NCBI GenBank assembly: GCA_024278555.1
Contig: JAJRSX010000087.1
Location: forward strand, 1 to 32,203
Reading direction: 5' to 3'
From: a bacterium
Lineage (GTDB): Bacteria > CG2-30-53-67 > CG2-30-70-394
DNA length: 32,203 nucleotides
Every line of letters starts with the position of its first letter. The stretch's first letter is position 1. The notes under the pieces were generated by a model that worked only from the letters and a program-made list of their open reading frames with translations, did not search any database and had not been told where the DNA came from. A program made the position numbers and the translations under genes. Shown piece by piece: positions 7,841 through 18,162 of the stretch.

Positions 7841-9103
7841 TTACACGACGCGGCGGCGCCGCGCCGCCATGGCTACAAGGCAGGCGGCCACGAGGGCGAG
7901 GGAGGCGGGTTCGGGTACCGGAGTGATGTCGAGGGCGTCGAGGTCGTCACCCACCTGGAGACCGAACAGGCTCATTGCCGTGCCGCTGCGCGCGGTGGCC
8001 AGCCCCATCCACTCGGCGGGCACGAGGATCGAGGGGAAGGGGGAGAGTCCTCCCGCTCCGACCGGCACCGGCAAGGTGAGGATGTCCCCCTCCTCGATGG
8101 GGGCACCGAAGAGGGAGTCGGGCTTTCCGATCACTGCGGAGCCGCGGCGGACGGAGAAGGCGATGAAATCGGTCCCCGGGGCGAACTGTTCGAGGATCCC
8201 ATCGACCTCCTCTACCAGGAGGGCGTCGAGGTCATCCGAGTCCGGACCGGCTCCGACCACTTTGTCGAGGCCGAGGGCGGCGGCGGTCGCGTAGAGGATG
8301 AGGCCGGCGCCCGGGACCGGCTCTACCAGGACGTCACCGCCCACGAAGCCGTTGGCCATGGCGGTGCCGGCGTTCGCCGGCGGGACCTCCAGTGGGTCCC
8401 CGAATCCGGCGTCGAGGGAGAGGTAGAGGGGGGTCCCCGCGTCATTCGGCGTGGTGTCCACGTCGAGGGCGTCGAGGTTGTCTCCATTGTCGGGCAGGGC
8501 CAACGGTGTCGGCGGGTTGGGGTCTTTGAGGCCGAGGCCGGGGATGGCGGGGACAGGGGAGACCATCCCGTCACCGTCGATGGCGAGTGTGTTGCCGGTG
8601 GTCGGGAACGGCGGTGGGACCAGGAAGCCCGGCGCCGGGCTGCGGTAGACGTCGGCGGACGCCTCGGTGGCGCCGAGCGCCCCCTCGGTGGCGACGTTGG
8701 GTGGTGTGGGTGTGCCGGGGATGCCGGTGGCGAACTCGTCCACCGAGAAGTAGATCGACCCTATCCCGTCGATGAGGGTGTTACGGATCGGGTCGTGGCC
8801 GTAGGAGAGGGCGTCGAGCTCACGGATGCCTGGTCCAGACGGCAGGATCGCCGGGACGGTCCGGAAGATCCCCGGCGGCGGCAGCGGCCCGAGGGCGGGC
8901 GGATTCGGCCCTGGGGCTGGCCCCGTGGCGGGGGTGAGGACATCTCCCTCGGTGATCGGCCCGATAGCGAAGCTGTCCGGGGTGCCGATCGTCGGCCCCT
9001 GGAAGTCGATGGAAAAGGTGGGGGTGAACCCGTGGGCCGGGGTGGGGCTACCCGCCACGACCGCGAACAGGGCGCCACCGGCGATGAGTGTGAGCCGCTT
9101 CAT
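7841..9103 (-). CDS. PEP-CTERM sorting-domain protein with LDAL repeats
   Basis: A 420-residue exported protein. It has an N-terminal signal peptide (MKRLTLIAGGALFAVV, probable cleavage after AHG at about 25) and a C-terminal PEP-CTERM tripartite tail: VPEPASLAL, a hydrophobic helix, then ARRRR. PEP-CTERM tails are recognised by exosortase in EPS-producing Gram-negatives; no exosortase gene is in the window. The mature part has four LDAL motifs (residues 96-99, 210-213, 292-295, 388-391) and a partial duplication (IGTPDSFAIGPITEGDVL near 39 and IGKPDSLFGAPIEEGDIL near 325), so it is probably a repeated beta-rich surface protein. GGAGG lies about 6 bases before the ATG. A sigma-54 promoter lies about 100 bases upstream. 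Confidence 0.88.
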   Translation of the reverse strand: MKRLTLIAGGALFAVVAGSPTPAHGFTPTFSIDFQGPTIGTPDSFAIGPITEGDVLTPATGPAPGPNPPALGPLPPPGIFRTVPAILPSGPGIRELDALSYGHDPIRNTLIDGIGSIYFSVDEFATGIPGTPTPPNVATEGALGATEASADVYRSPAPGFLVPPPFPTTGNTLAIDGDGMVSPVPAIPGLGLKDPNPPTPLALPDNGDNLDALDVDTTPNDAGTPLYLSLDAGFGDPLEVPPANAGTAMANGFVGGDVLVEPVPGAGLILYATAAALGLDKVVGAGPDSDDLDALLVEEVDGILEQFAPGTDFIAFSVRRGSAVIGKPDSLFGAPIEEGDILTLPVPVGAGGLSPFPSILVPAEWMGLATARSGTAMSLFGLQVGDDLDALDITPVPEPASLALVAACLVAMAARRRRVV

Positions 9104-9200
9104 GACCTGTCCTCCTCAATGAGGGGTGATGGCCGGAGACGCGGGAGGCCGGACGGTCTCTGTGAACCGGCCGAGAAACAAAGACTCATATAGAAACTAC

Positions 9201-9215
9201 GCAAATCATGTGCCA
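9201..9215 (-). promoter_or_regulatory. Sigma-54 (RpoN) promoter of the PEP-CTERM gene
   Basis: Read on the minus strand the sequence is TGGCACATGATTTGC, matching the -24/-12 consensus TGGCAC-N5-TTGC exactly. The predicted start is near 9189, giving a leader of about 85 bases with the ribosome binding site near its end. It lies in a conspicuously AT-rich gap (about 9170-9470). Confidence 0.8.
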
Positions 9216-9247
9216 ATGGCTCACCAATCATTTGGAAACTCACACAA

Positions 9248-9266
9248 CATCTTGATAATCAAGATG
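9248..9266. promoter_or_regulatory. Perfect 19-bp palindrome, candidate activator site
   Basis: CATCTTGATAATCAAGATG has nine-base arms around one central base, centred about 68 bases upstream of the predicted sigma-54 start. It is a candidate binding site for an enhancer-binding protein or another dimeric regulator. Function is inferred from symmetry and position. Confidence 0.45.
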
Positions 9267-9439
9267 AAATCTGTCCCTCATCACCCCGCCGCACGGGTCG
9301 CGCCCCACCCAAAAACGAAAAGATATCGAACACATTTTTCAGGGGAAGAGGTGTTCGCGGGCGCCTCAATTCGGATCATGACCCATAAGTTATTGATATA
9401 GATGAAGAATAATGTATAGAGAAAATCTAGCTGACGTGG

Positions 9440-9473
9440 TGTCCACGAATGGACATTTGTCTCAATATGAGAC
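9440..9473. repeat. Two adjacent short hairpins between genes
   Basis: TGTCCA-CGAA-TGGACA (9440-9455) is followed at 9459-9473 by GTCTCA-ATA-TGAGAC. They lie 40-75 bases after the end of the glycosyltransferase gene (minus strand) and far upstream of the PEP-CTERM promoter. They could act as a weak terminator or as operators. No U-run follows. Confidence 0.35.
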
Positions 9474-9512
9474 GCGGCCCCACGGGCGGCGCGATCGGCG
9501 CTTATCTGCGCC

Positions 9513-10631
9513 TCAGTCGGTCGCCGCGGAGGGGGCCACAGCCTCCACCGCAACGTCCAGCCGGGGGGCGTGGTCGGGCCAGAGGAGGTCGGCGACGCGG
9601 CTGCGGCCGGCCTCCGGGTCGCCGGACCAGAGGTCGCCCGCGGCGAGGCGGGCGGCCGCCTGCTCGATGGCCGCGGCGAGCCCCGCGGGGGTGCCGTCGT
9701 AGAGAAGGGGGGGGGAGCCGCCGCCGTACCGCTCGGGGTAGGCGAGGCGGTTCGGGAGGAGCGGGTAGCAGCCGGCTCCCACCGCCTCGGCCACGGCGAT
9801 GCCGAAGAACTCGTGGTGGGCGGTGGAGATGACCACGTCCGCCCAGGTGAGGCAGGCGCGGTAGGCCGCGCGGGTCGGCTGGTAGCCCCACCGGTCGATG
9901 CGGTCGCCGAAGCGGCGGCGGATCTCGTCGAAGCAGGCCGGGTGGTCGGTGAACGCCTGTCCCACCACCGCCAGACGAAAGTCGACCCCCGCGGTGGCGG
10001 CGCGGTCGAGGGCGGCAAGCAGCTCGTCGCCCCCCTTGTCGTACTCCCACCGCGCCGCCCACAGGAGGCGCAGGGGGCCGGGGGGGCGCGGCGGCCGCGG
10101 CGGGAAGGGGTCGATGCCGGGGGGGAGGACGGCCGCCTTGGCGCGGATCTCCGCGGCGATCTCCGGGTGGCCGTGGTCGGGCATGCGCGCCAGCCACCCC
10201 TCGAGGGCGCCGGTGAAGGCCTTCAGGTGGTAGCGGCTGTTGAACCAGCAGGCGTCGGCGGCCAGCGCGGTGGTGGCGTTGGTGTAGGCGAAGTGGAGGT
10301 CGCGCTCGTGGGCCTCCCGGACCGGGTAGGTGAGCTGGTTCTCGTGGAAGTAGACCACCGCGGGCAGGGCGGCGATCGGCGCCGGGGCGAGGCCGCGGAG
10401 GGTGGCGAGGTCCAGCATGTCGGTGCACACCAGGGCGTCCCAACGCTCCCCGCCGGTGATCCGTCGCCGCAGCTCGCGGGCGAGGGTGAGGGCGGCGTGG
10501 CGCATGCGCCACCGCCAGTGGCGTGGCTCCAGGGTCAGGAGGGTCCACCGGTGGCGGCTGTGACCGCGCCAGCCGTCCATGAAGGCGGCGTGGCTGCCGC
10601 CGTGGTAGGGATCGAGGGCGAGGAGGCGCAT
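9513..10631 (-). CDS. DUF3524 glycosyltransferase, tRNA-queuosine mannosyltransferase-like
   Basis: A 372-residue protein. The N-terminus DPYHGGSHAAFMDGW (residues 7-21) and the downstream YFHENQLTYP and FNSRYHLKAF are hallmarks of the DUF3524 glycosyltransferase-like domain, the family of human GTDC1/QTMAN, which mannosylates queuosine in tRNA-Asp. The second half is a GT4-type Rossmann domain with the donor-site segment HEFFGIAVAEAVGAGCYPLLP. The expected role is transfer of a sugar (mannose in the studied enzyme) to queuosine-tRNA in the cytoplasm; for the bacterial members this is by homology. No queuosine genes are nearby. The ATG at 10631 is preceded by only a weak AAGG site. Confidence 0.85.
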   Translation of the reverse strand: MRLLALDPYHGGSHAAFMDGWRGHSRHRWTLLTLEPRHWRWRMRHAALTLARELRRRITGGERWDALVCTDMLDLATLRGLAPAPIAALPAVVYFHENQLTYPVREAHERDLHFAYTNATTALAADACWFNSRYHLKAFTGALEGWLARMPDHGHPEIAAEIRAKAAVLPPGIDPFPPRPPRPPGPLRLLWAARWEYDKGGDELLAALDRAATAGVDFRLAVVGQAFTDHPACFDEIRRRFGDRIDRWGYQPTRAAYRACLTWADVVISTAHHEFFGIAVAEAVGAGCYPLLPNRLAYPERYGGGSPPLLYDGTPAGLAAAIEQAAARLAAGDLWSGDPEAGRSRVADLLWPDHAPRLDVAVEAVAPSAATD

Positions 10632-11093
10632 GGACGCCTTATTTCACATACGGCCGTCGCGATCACAGGGGGGCGCCCAATCCATCACCGCCGGTCCGGC
10701 CGCCGTCCGGATGACACCACGAAGGTGGTGTGGCGCGGGCGGCGCCACACCGCCCCGGCGACGGCCCGACCTCCACGGGGGCTTGTGGGGCGGCAGGCGG
10801 CTGATTCTTTGGCGGCGCCGTCGTGAGGCCGCGAAGCCGCCCTTCGCGGGGGCGTGTACAGAACCACCGCCCCTCTCTGTGCCCCGGTCTTCCCCGTGTC
10901 CCCCGTGGTCAACCCTCTGCCAGAAGGGAAGCCGCGGTGGTGTGAAGGATGGAGGAACGCCTGGGGCCATTTTCCCTGGCCCTCTTCGCGCCCTTTGCGT
11001 CTTCGCGGTGAGCCATTGAGAGCTGACTGCCGAGTGCCCCGCACCGCCGTTTGGGGTAGCGGGCCGGGAGTCGAGCCCGGTCCGCCGGCCGCT
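10632..11093. repeat. Gene-free gap with hairpins and repeat core
   Basis: No credible gene is visible. Two perfect hairpins are present: GGTGTGGCGC with its inverse at 10727-10751 and CCGCGAAG with its inverse at 10829-10849. Around 10935-10969, read on the minus strand, is a third copy of the GGCCCC..GCGTTCCTCCATCCTTCACACC core found at 5949-6041 and 14812-14904, flanked by CGCAAAGGGCGCGAAG words on one side and CACGGGGGACACGGGG words on the other. Confidence 0.5.
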
Positions 11094-11439
11094 CTACGCG
11101 GCGATGAGCTCGTCGACCGCCTCCACCAGGTCGTGGCGGTCCACCGGCTTGGTGAGGGTGCGGCGGGCGCCCAGGAGGGTGGCGGTCTCCAGGTAGCCCG
11201 AGGGGCCGACACGGCCGCCGCCGGAGACGGCGATGATCTTGACCTTCGGGTCTTGCCGGCGCAGGCCGATGATGGTCTCGATGCCGTCGCGGTCGGGCAT
11301 GAGGATGTCGGTCACCACCACGTCGGCGCCGGATTCACGAAAGCGGCGCTCCGCCTCCATGCCATTGTGGGCGGTGACGACCTCGTGGCCTTCACGGAGG
11401 AGGACCTCTTCGAAGAACGACAGGCTCTGGTTGTCGTCA

Positions 11440-11462
<23 letters not shown>
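11094..11462 (-). CDS. Stand-alone receiver-domain response regulator
   Basis: A 122-residue CheY-like receiver with no output domain. It shows the acidic pair (IIDDDN), the phosphoacceptor Asp in VVVTDILMPDRDG, and the conserved Lys in LTKPV. I chose the ATG at 11462 because it starts the domain (MARILIIDDD); 12 further upstream residues are possible but unconserved. It overlaps the end of the hybrid kinase gene by 23 bases, so the two are co-translated. It probably receives phosphate from that kinase. The output is not visible in this operon. Confidence 0.92.
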
Positions 11463-13941
<2,479 letters not shown>

Positions 13942-14179
13942 GGGGGAGGTGGAGCAAGAAAAGGTAAAAATACTATTAGGCAACTATTGCTTAGTTTCAC
14001 CACTGCGCAACCGTTCCAGTGGTCTCCTCCGTGACGAAACCGGTGACGGGTACTACCGATTGGTGGACCGATTCGTCTCTCTCTTCCCCGTTTCAGTGCT
14101 CATGATCTTATTGCACGCCGTACTATAACCGACTGTCAAAAAAAGGAAAAATAATTATCTTGTGGGGCTGCATCGGGGT
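13942..14179. other. AT-rich divergent promoter gap
   Basis: A gene-free, notably AT-rich stretch between the hybrid kinase (minus) and the DsrE operon (plus). A dyad CCACTG-N11-CAGTGG lies at 14000-14022, about 195 bases upstream of the predicted sigma-54 start of the DsrE operon. A TTGACA occurs on the minus strand at 14133-14138, but I could not pair it with a convincing -10 box. The kinase promoter is therefore unassigned. Confidence 0.4.
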
Positions 14180-14195
14180 TGGCACGGGGGTTGCT
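14180..14195 (+). promoter_or_regulatory. Sigma-54 (RpoN) promoter of the DsrE operon
   Basis: TGGCACGGGGGTTGCT matches the consensus TGGCAC-N5-TTGCW at every conserved base. The predicted start is near 14206, leaving a leader of about 34 bases before the ATG at 14240 that includes GGAGG at 14228-14232. Confidence 0.82.
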
Positions 14196-14239
14196 ATAGC
14201 TCCCCCGACAGGGGGTCAACCGAGCACGGAGGTCAGATC

Positions 14240-14599
14240 ATGAAGGTAGCCATCATCCTGCACGAGGGGACCGAGCGGGGAGAGTCACTCGGCCGCGCGG
14301 TCCACGCCCTCCTCTACGCCCAGGAGGTCCACGAGGCCGGCGGCGAGGTCCAGGTGGTCCTCGACGGCGCCGGTACCCAGTGGCTGGCGCGCTTCGAGGA
14401 GCCGGAGTTTCCCTACGCCGCCCTCTACCAGCGGGTGCGCGACGCCGGCCTCATCTCCGGCGCCTGCGACTATTGCGCCGGCGCCTTCGGGGTGAAGCCG
14501 TCGGTGGAGGCGTCGGGGCTGCCCCTGGTGGACGAGTACCAGGGCCACCCGAGCCTCGTGTCGCTGATTCGCGACGGGTATCAGGTGGTGGTCCTGTGA
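14240..14599 (+). CDS. DsrE-family protein (possible sulfur carrier)
   Basis: A 119-residue DsrE/DsrF-like protein. It starts MKVAIILHEGTERGESLGRA and has the family signature GACDYCAGAFGVK (Cys76 and Cys79) followed by GLPLVDEYQGHPSL, both typical of single-domain DsrE-like proteins. DsrE-fold proteins bind or relay sulfane sulfur on cysteines in the cytoplasm; which reaction this one serves is not shown, since no dsr, tus or sox genes are nearby. GGAGG lies seven bases before the ATG. It is the first gene after a perfect sigma-54 promoter and overlaps the next start by four bases. Confidence 0.87.
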   Translation: MKVAIILHEGTERGESLGRAVHALLYAQEVHEAGGEVQVVLDGAGTQWLARFEEPEFPYAALYQRVRDAGLISGACDYCAGAFGVKPSVEASGLPLVDEYQGHPSLVSLIRDGYQVVVL

Positions 14600-14910
14600 C
14601 CGGTGCGGCTACCTCGCTGGGGGCGGCGCCGCTGCTTGTCGTCCTCCTCCTTCCCCTTGTCGCCTCGGCGTCGGGGAGCTTCGAGGTGCCGGCGCCGACG
14701 GTGAGCATCGATCCCAACGCCTTCGTCCCCGACCAGAAGGAAGGCGACGCCTTCGCGCCCCACGACCACCCGCCGGCGGGTGAGCGGCTCGCCGCTGGTT
14801 CGCCGAACGCGGAGGGGATCAGCGAAAATAGCCCCGAGCATTCCGCCGTCCTTCACGCCGCTGGAACACGAAACCACGAAATGGGGAAAGCACGAAAAAC
14901 AGCCGATTGA
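14596..14910 (+). CDS. Small secreted protein of unknown function
   Basis: The reading frame starts at a GTG that overlaps the DsrE stop (GTGA), a coupled pair. It has a classic signal peptide: TGAATSLGAAPLLVVLLLPL, then VASAS as the cleavage region. The mature protein starts GSFEVPAPTVSIDPNAFVP and stays hydrophilic through HDHPPAGERLAAG. From about 14812 the frame runs into repeat DNA, so the last 30-odd residues are encoded by the repeat and the native C-terminus may be lost. I do not recognise the family. Coupling to DsrE and a shared sigma-54 promoter suggest a joint role. The GTG start and signal peptide make expression plausible but unproven. Confidence 0.6.
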   Translation: MTGAATSLGAAPLLVVLLLPLVASASGSFEVPAPTVSIDPNAFVPDQKEGDAFAPHDHPPAGERLAAGSPNAEGISENSPEHSAVLHAAGTRNHEMGKARKTAD

Positions 14911-14957
14911 ATTCTTTCGTGTTTTGAACTTTTCGTGCTTTCGTGTTCCCCCCCCCT
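14812..14957. repeat. CACGAAA-word foldback with shared core
   Basis: The first part (14812-14904) is homologous to 5949-6041. From 14870 the arms GGAACACGAAACCACGAAA...GCACGAAAAAC and their inverse TTTCGTG...CTTTCGTGTTCC (ending about 14957) form an imperfect foldback built from the word CACGAAA. It overlaps the 3' end of the secreted-protein reading frame. Confidence 0.7.
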
Positions 14958-15023
14958 CGAGGTCTTGGGAACATCGACTTTTTCGCCAGCCATTATTTTC
15001 GCTGCGCCTCGGAGGGGCGACCA

Positions 15024-15125
15024 TCACTCCTGCCGCCCATCGACCACTTCATCCAGCGCGACCAAGACGACGCGGTCGGCCGACAGGCCGAGGTAACCCG
15101 GCAGGCCAATCCATAGATCGAGCCG
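15024..15125 (-). pseudogene. Protein-like remnant, possibly PRC-barrel
   Basis: The minus-strand frame reads RLDLWIGLPGYLGLSADRV, then VLVALDEVVDGRQE and a stop. This resembles the core of PRC-barrel proteins (G-x-G-G-F-L-G-I...V-A-V-P). No start codon precedes it: immediately upstream the frame enters GCAAATGG-word repeat DNA. It is probably the 3' remnant of a gene cut by a repeat. The identification rests on a short match and is weak. The rest of 14958-15200 shows no gene. Confidence 0.3.
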
Positions 15126-15200
15126 CAAATGGGGCGCAAATGGACGCGAATGGTGGTACCTCCGTTCTGGCGTCTCCGGCGCCGCTCATCCGCGCGCACC

Positions 15201-15419
15201 GGCCTGGAGGGCGGTTTTGGCCACGGAACCCACGGAAGCCCACGGAAGTAGGGGGCTTCCGTGGGGTTGGGCGAGCGACTCGGACTCCATTATTGCTCGC
15301 AGCACGGCCGGCGCCACCTCGTTTTCTTTCCTCCACGGTGCCTTCTCGCCCCTTCCGTGCGCTTCCGTGGGTTCCGTGGCCAATCCCCTGCCGGGTAGCC
15401 TGGTATCCGTGGGCAACTC
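15201..15419 (+). repeat. CCACGGAA foldback element, copy 1
   Basis: A 219-base element beginning GGCCTGGAGGGCGGTT. Its arms, 15217-15238 (TTGGCCACGG...CACGGAAG) and 15362-15383, are exact inverses over 22 bases. A conserved middle contains GGCGCCACCTCGTT. It aligns along its whole length with 17745-17967. Positions 15420-15691 hold no further gene; TATAGT at 15653 could be a -10 box for the next gene. Confidence 0.85.
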
Positions 15420-15691
15420 GTTGGCCACAACCGCTTTCGCCGGTGGCGCTCGGGAGAGGTCTTCGCGCCTTCGCGTGAGGTCCCGCCTCCCGGGCCGGAA
15501 TGGGCGGCAGGTATGGCAAGGAGGGCGCCACGCCCTCCATATTTCCGGCTCCGCGCCTCTCGTAGAGTCTGAGCCTGTTGAAGACTGTGCGAGATTCCTA
15601 CCCGACGTATGGTGGGCATTTGCCGCCCGTTGGTGGGGTCGGGGGGGCGCCGCTATAGTGCACGGCCATTGAACGTGGCCGGAGATGACGC

Positions 15692-16105
15692 GTGAAAGAG
15701 ACGATTAAGACCCTCTACGACGAGTGGCGGCAGGCCGACGACCCGCGCAGCCGTGATCGCATGGTGGCCGAGGCCCTGGGTGGCGAGGTGGTCGAGGCGG
15801 GGGATGCGGCTCGGGTTCGGTGGCACCACGAGGGGCGGCTGCCGGAGGAGCCGCTACCCGCCTTCACCACCAACCTGAACGATGCCGCCCGGGCCATGGA
15901 TTATGCGTGGGATAGCGTCGAGGAGGCGGCCCCCTTCCGTATCCACTGCCGCCGCGATCCCGACCATCCGCGCCGGCGGGGTGACTGCCAGGTGGAGTGG
16001 TGGCCGGACGAGGAGAACCACGTGGCCACGCCGCGCTTTTCCACCGAGGCCGAGGGGCGCGCCTTCGCCGCCTTCGCCTTTGCCCGCCTCCAGCGGGAGG
16101 TGTGA
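15692..16105 (+). CDS. Hypothetical protein
   Basis: A 137-residue soluble acidic protein, not firmly recognised. The GTG start at 15692 is supported by GGAG seven bases upstream; the ATG at 15685 is out of frame. The N-terminus (MKETIKTLYDEWRQADDPRS) is helical. The middle has LPAFTTNLNDAARAMDYAWD, and the C-terminal segment VATPRFSTEAEGRAFAAFAFARLQ looks like a strand-helix unit. The pattern 'P.FTT....A...' followed by a late A-rich helix recalls small phage ABA-sandwich proteins, but this is a weak resemblance. It is convergent with the sigma-54 regulator and shares the same repeat-bounded segment. Confidence 0.7.
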   Translation: MKETIKTLYDEWRQADDPRSRDRMVAEALGGEVVEAGDAARVRWHHEGRLPEEPLPAFTTNLNDAARAMDYAWDSVEEAAPFRIHCRRDPDHPRRRGDCQVEWWPDEENHVATPRFSTEAEGRAFAAFAFARLQREV

Positions 16106-16144
16106 CGGGCGAGCTCCCCTCTGCCCGGTCGCGGGCGGGCGGGG

Positions 16145-17524
<1,380 letters not shown>

Positions 17525-17744
17525 GTGCGCTCCTCTCCCGCGGGAACCGCGGGGGTGTCCGCCTTTTCGGACAGGCGCCGCTCGCGCTGGAGTATGACGC
17601 CGCCACCGTGTCGCCCCACCGCGTCAGTATTCCCGCCTCTCGCGAGGGGCCAACCAAAAAAGCACGCGCAGAGACGCCGAGGCGCAGAGGGGGGATGATC
17701 GGGGGGGGGCAGGCGTCACCGTTGCTGCAATGCAGTGGGGACGT

Positions 17745-17967
17745 GGCCTGGAAGGCGATTTTTTGGCCACGGAATCCACGGAAGGGCACGGAAGTAGGGA
17801 ACTCCCGTTGGGTTGATCGAGCGACCTGACTCCGTTCCTGCTCGAAACTACAGCAGGCGCCACCTCGTTCCTTTCCCCCCCGGCCGCGCGCTCTCGCCCT
17901 TTCCGCGCCCTTCTGTGGATTCCGTGGCTAATTCCCTGCCAGGCGGCATGGGATCCGAGGGCGACTC
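17745..17967 (+). repeat. CCACGGAA foldback element, copy 2
   Basis: A 223-base homologue of 15201-15419 in the same orientation. Arms lie at 17763-17784 and 17910-17931. Relative to copy 1, one position has changed in both arms so that pairing is kept, and two others became G-U pairs if read as + strand RNA. Upstream (17641-17700) are further CGCAGAGACGCCGAGGCGCAGAGG words. No gene is visible in 17525-18162. Confidence 0.85.
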
Positions 17968-18162
17968 GAATTCCGCCACAGCCCATCCTGAGCCCGTTGT
18001 GGCTTGCCCTCCACGACACAGGTCTCGGTCTTCACCCGGTGGGTGAACGCGATCACCGCGGCGACGATCACGGTGCCGGCGCCGCCGATCGACCCCTCGC
18101 CGGGAAGGCAGTACCCTCCCGGCCCCGCGCCGCGGCGAGCGGCGGTCTACTCAGGAGACGAC

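Noticed and set aside
7727-9193. A 488-codon plus-strand frame opposite the PEP-CTERM gene.
   Set aside because: The minus-strand product has a signal peptide, PEP-CTERM tail, ribosome binding site and promoter. The plus-strand frame has none and is Gly/Arg/Asp low complexity.
11052-11082. tRNA 3'-end-like sequence on the minus strand (T-arm GGG-CTCGACT-CCC followed by ...CTACCCCA).
   Set aside because: The 5' three quarters of a tRNA would lie in the receiver gene, the acceptor-to-CCA spacing is off by one, and no anticodon or D arm can be drawn. At best it is a chance match or a fragment.
17990-18130. Protein-like minus-strand segment (…[20 protein letters not shown]…) upstream of lysS.
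   Set aside because: It has no start codon or ribosome binding site, runs into the repeat at 17967, and the opposite strand reads equally plausibly. I cannot call it a gene.
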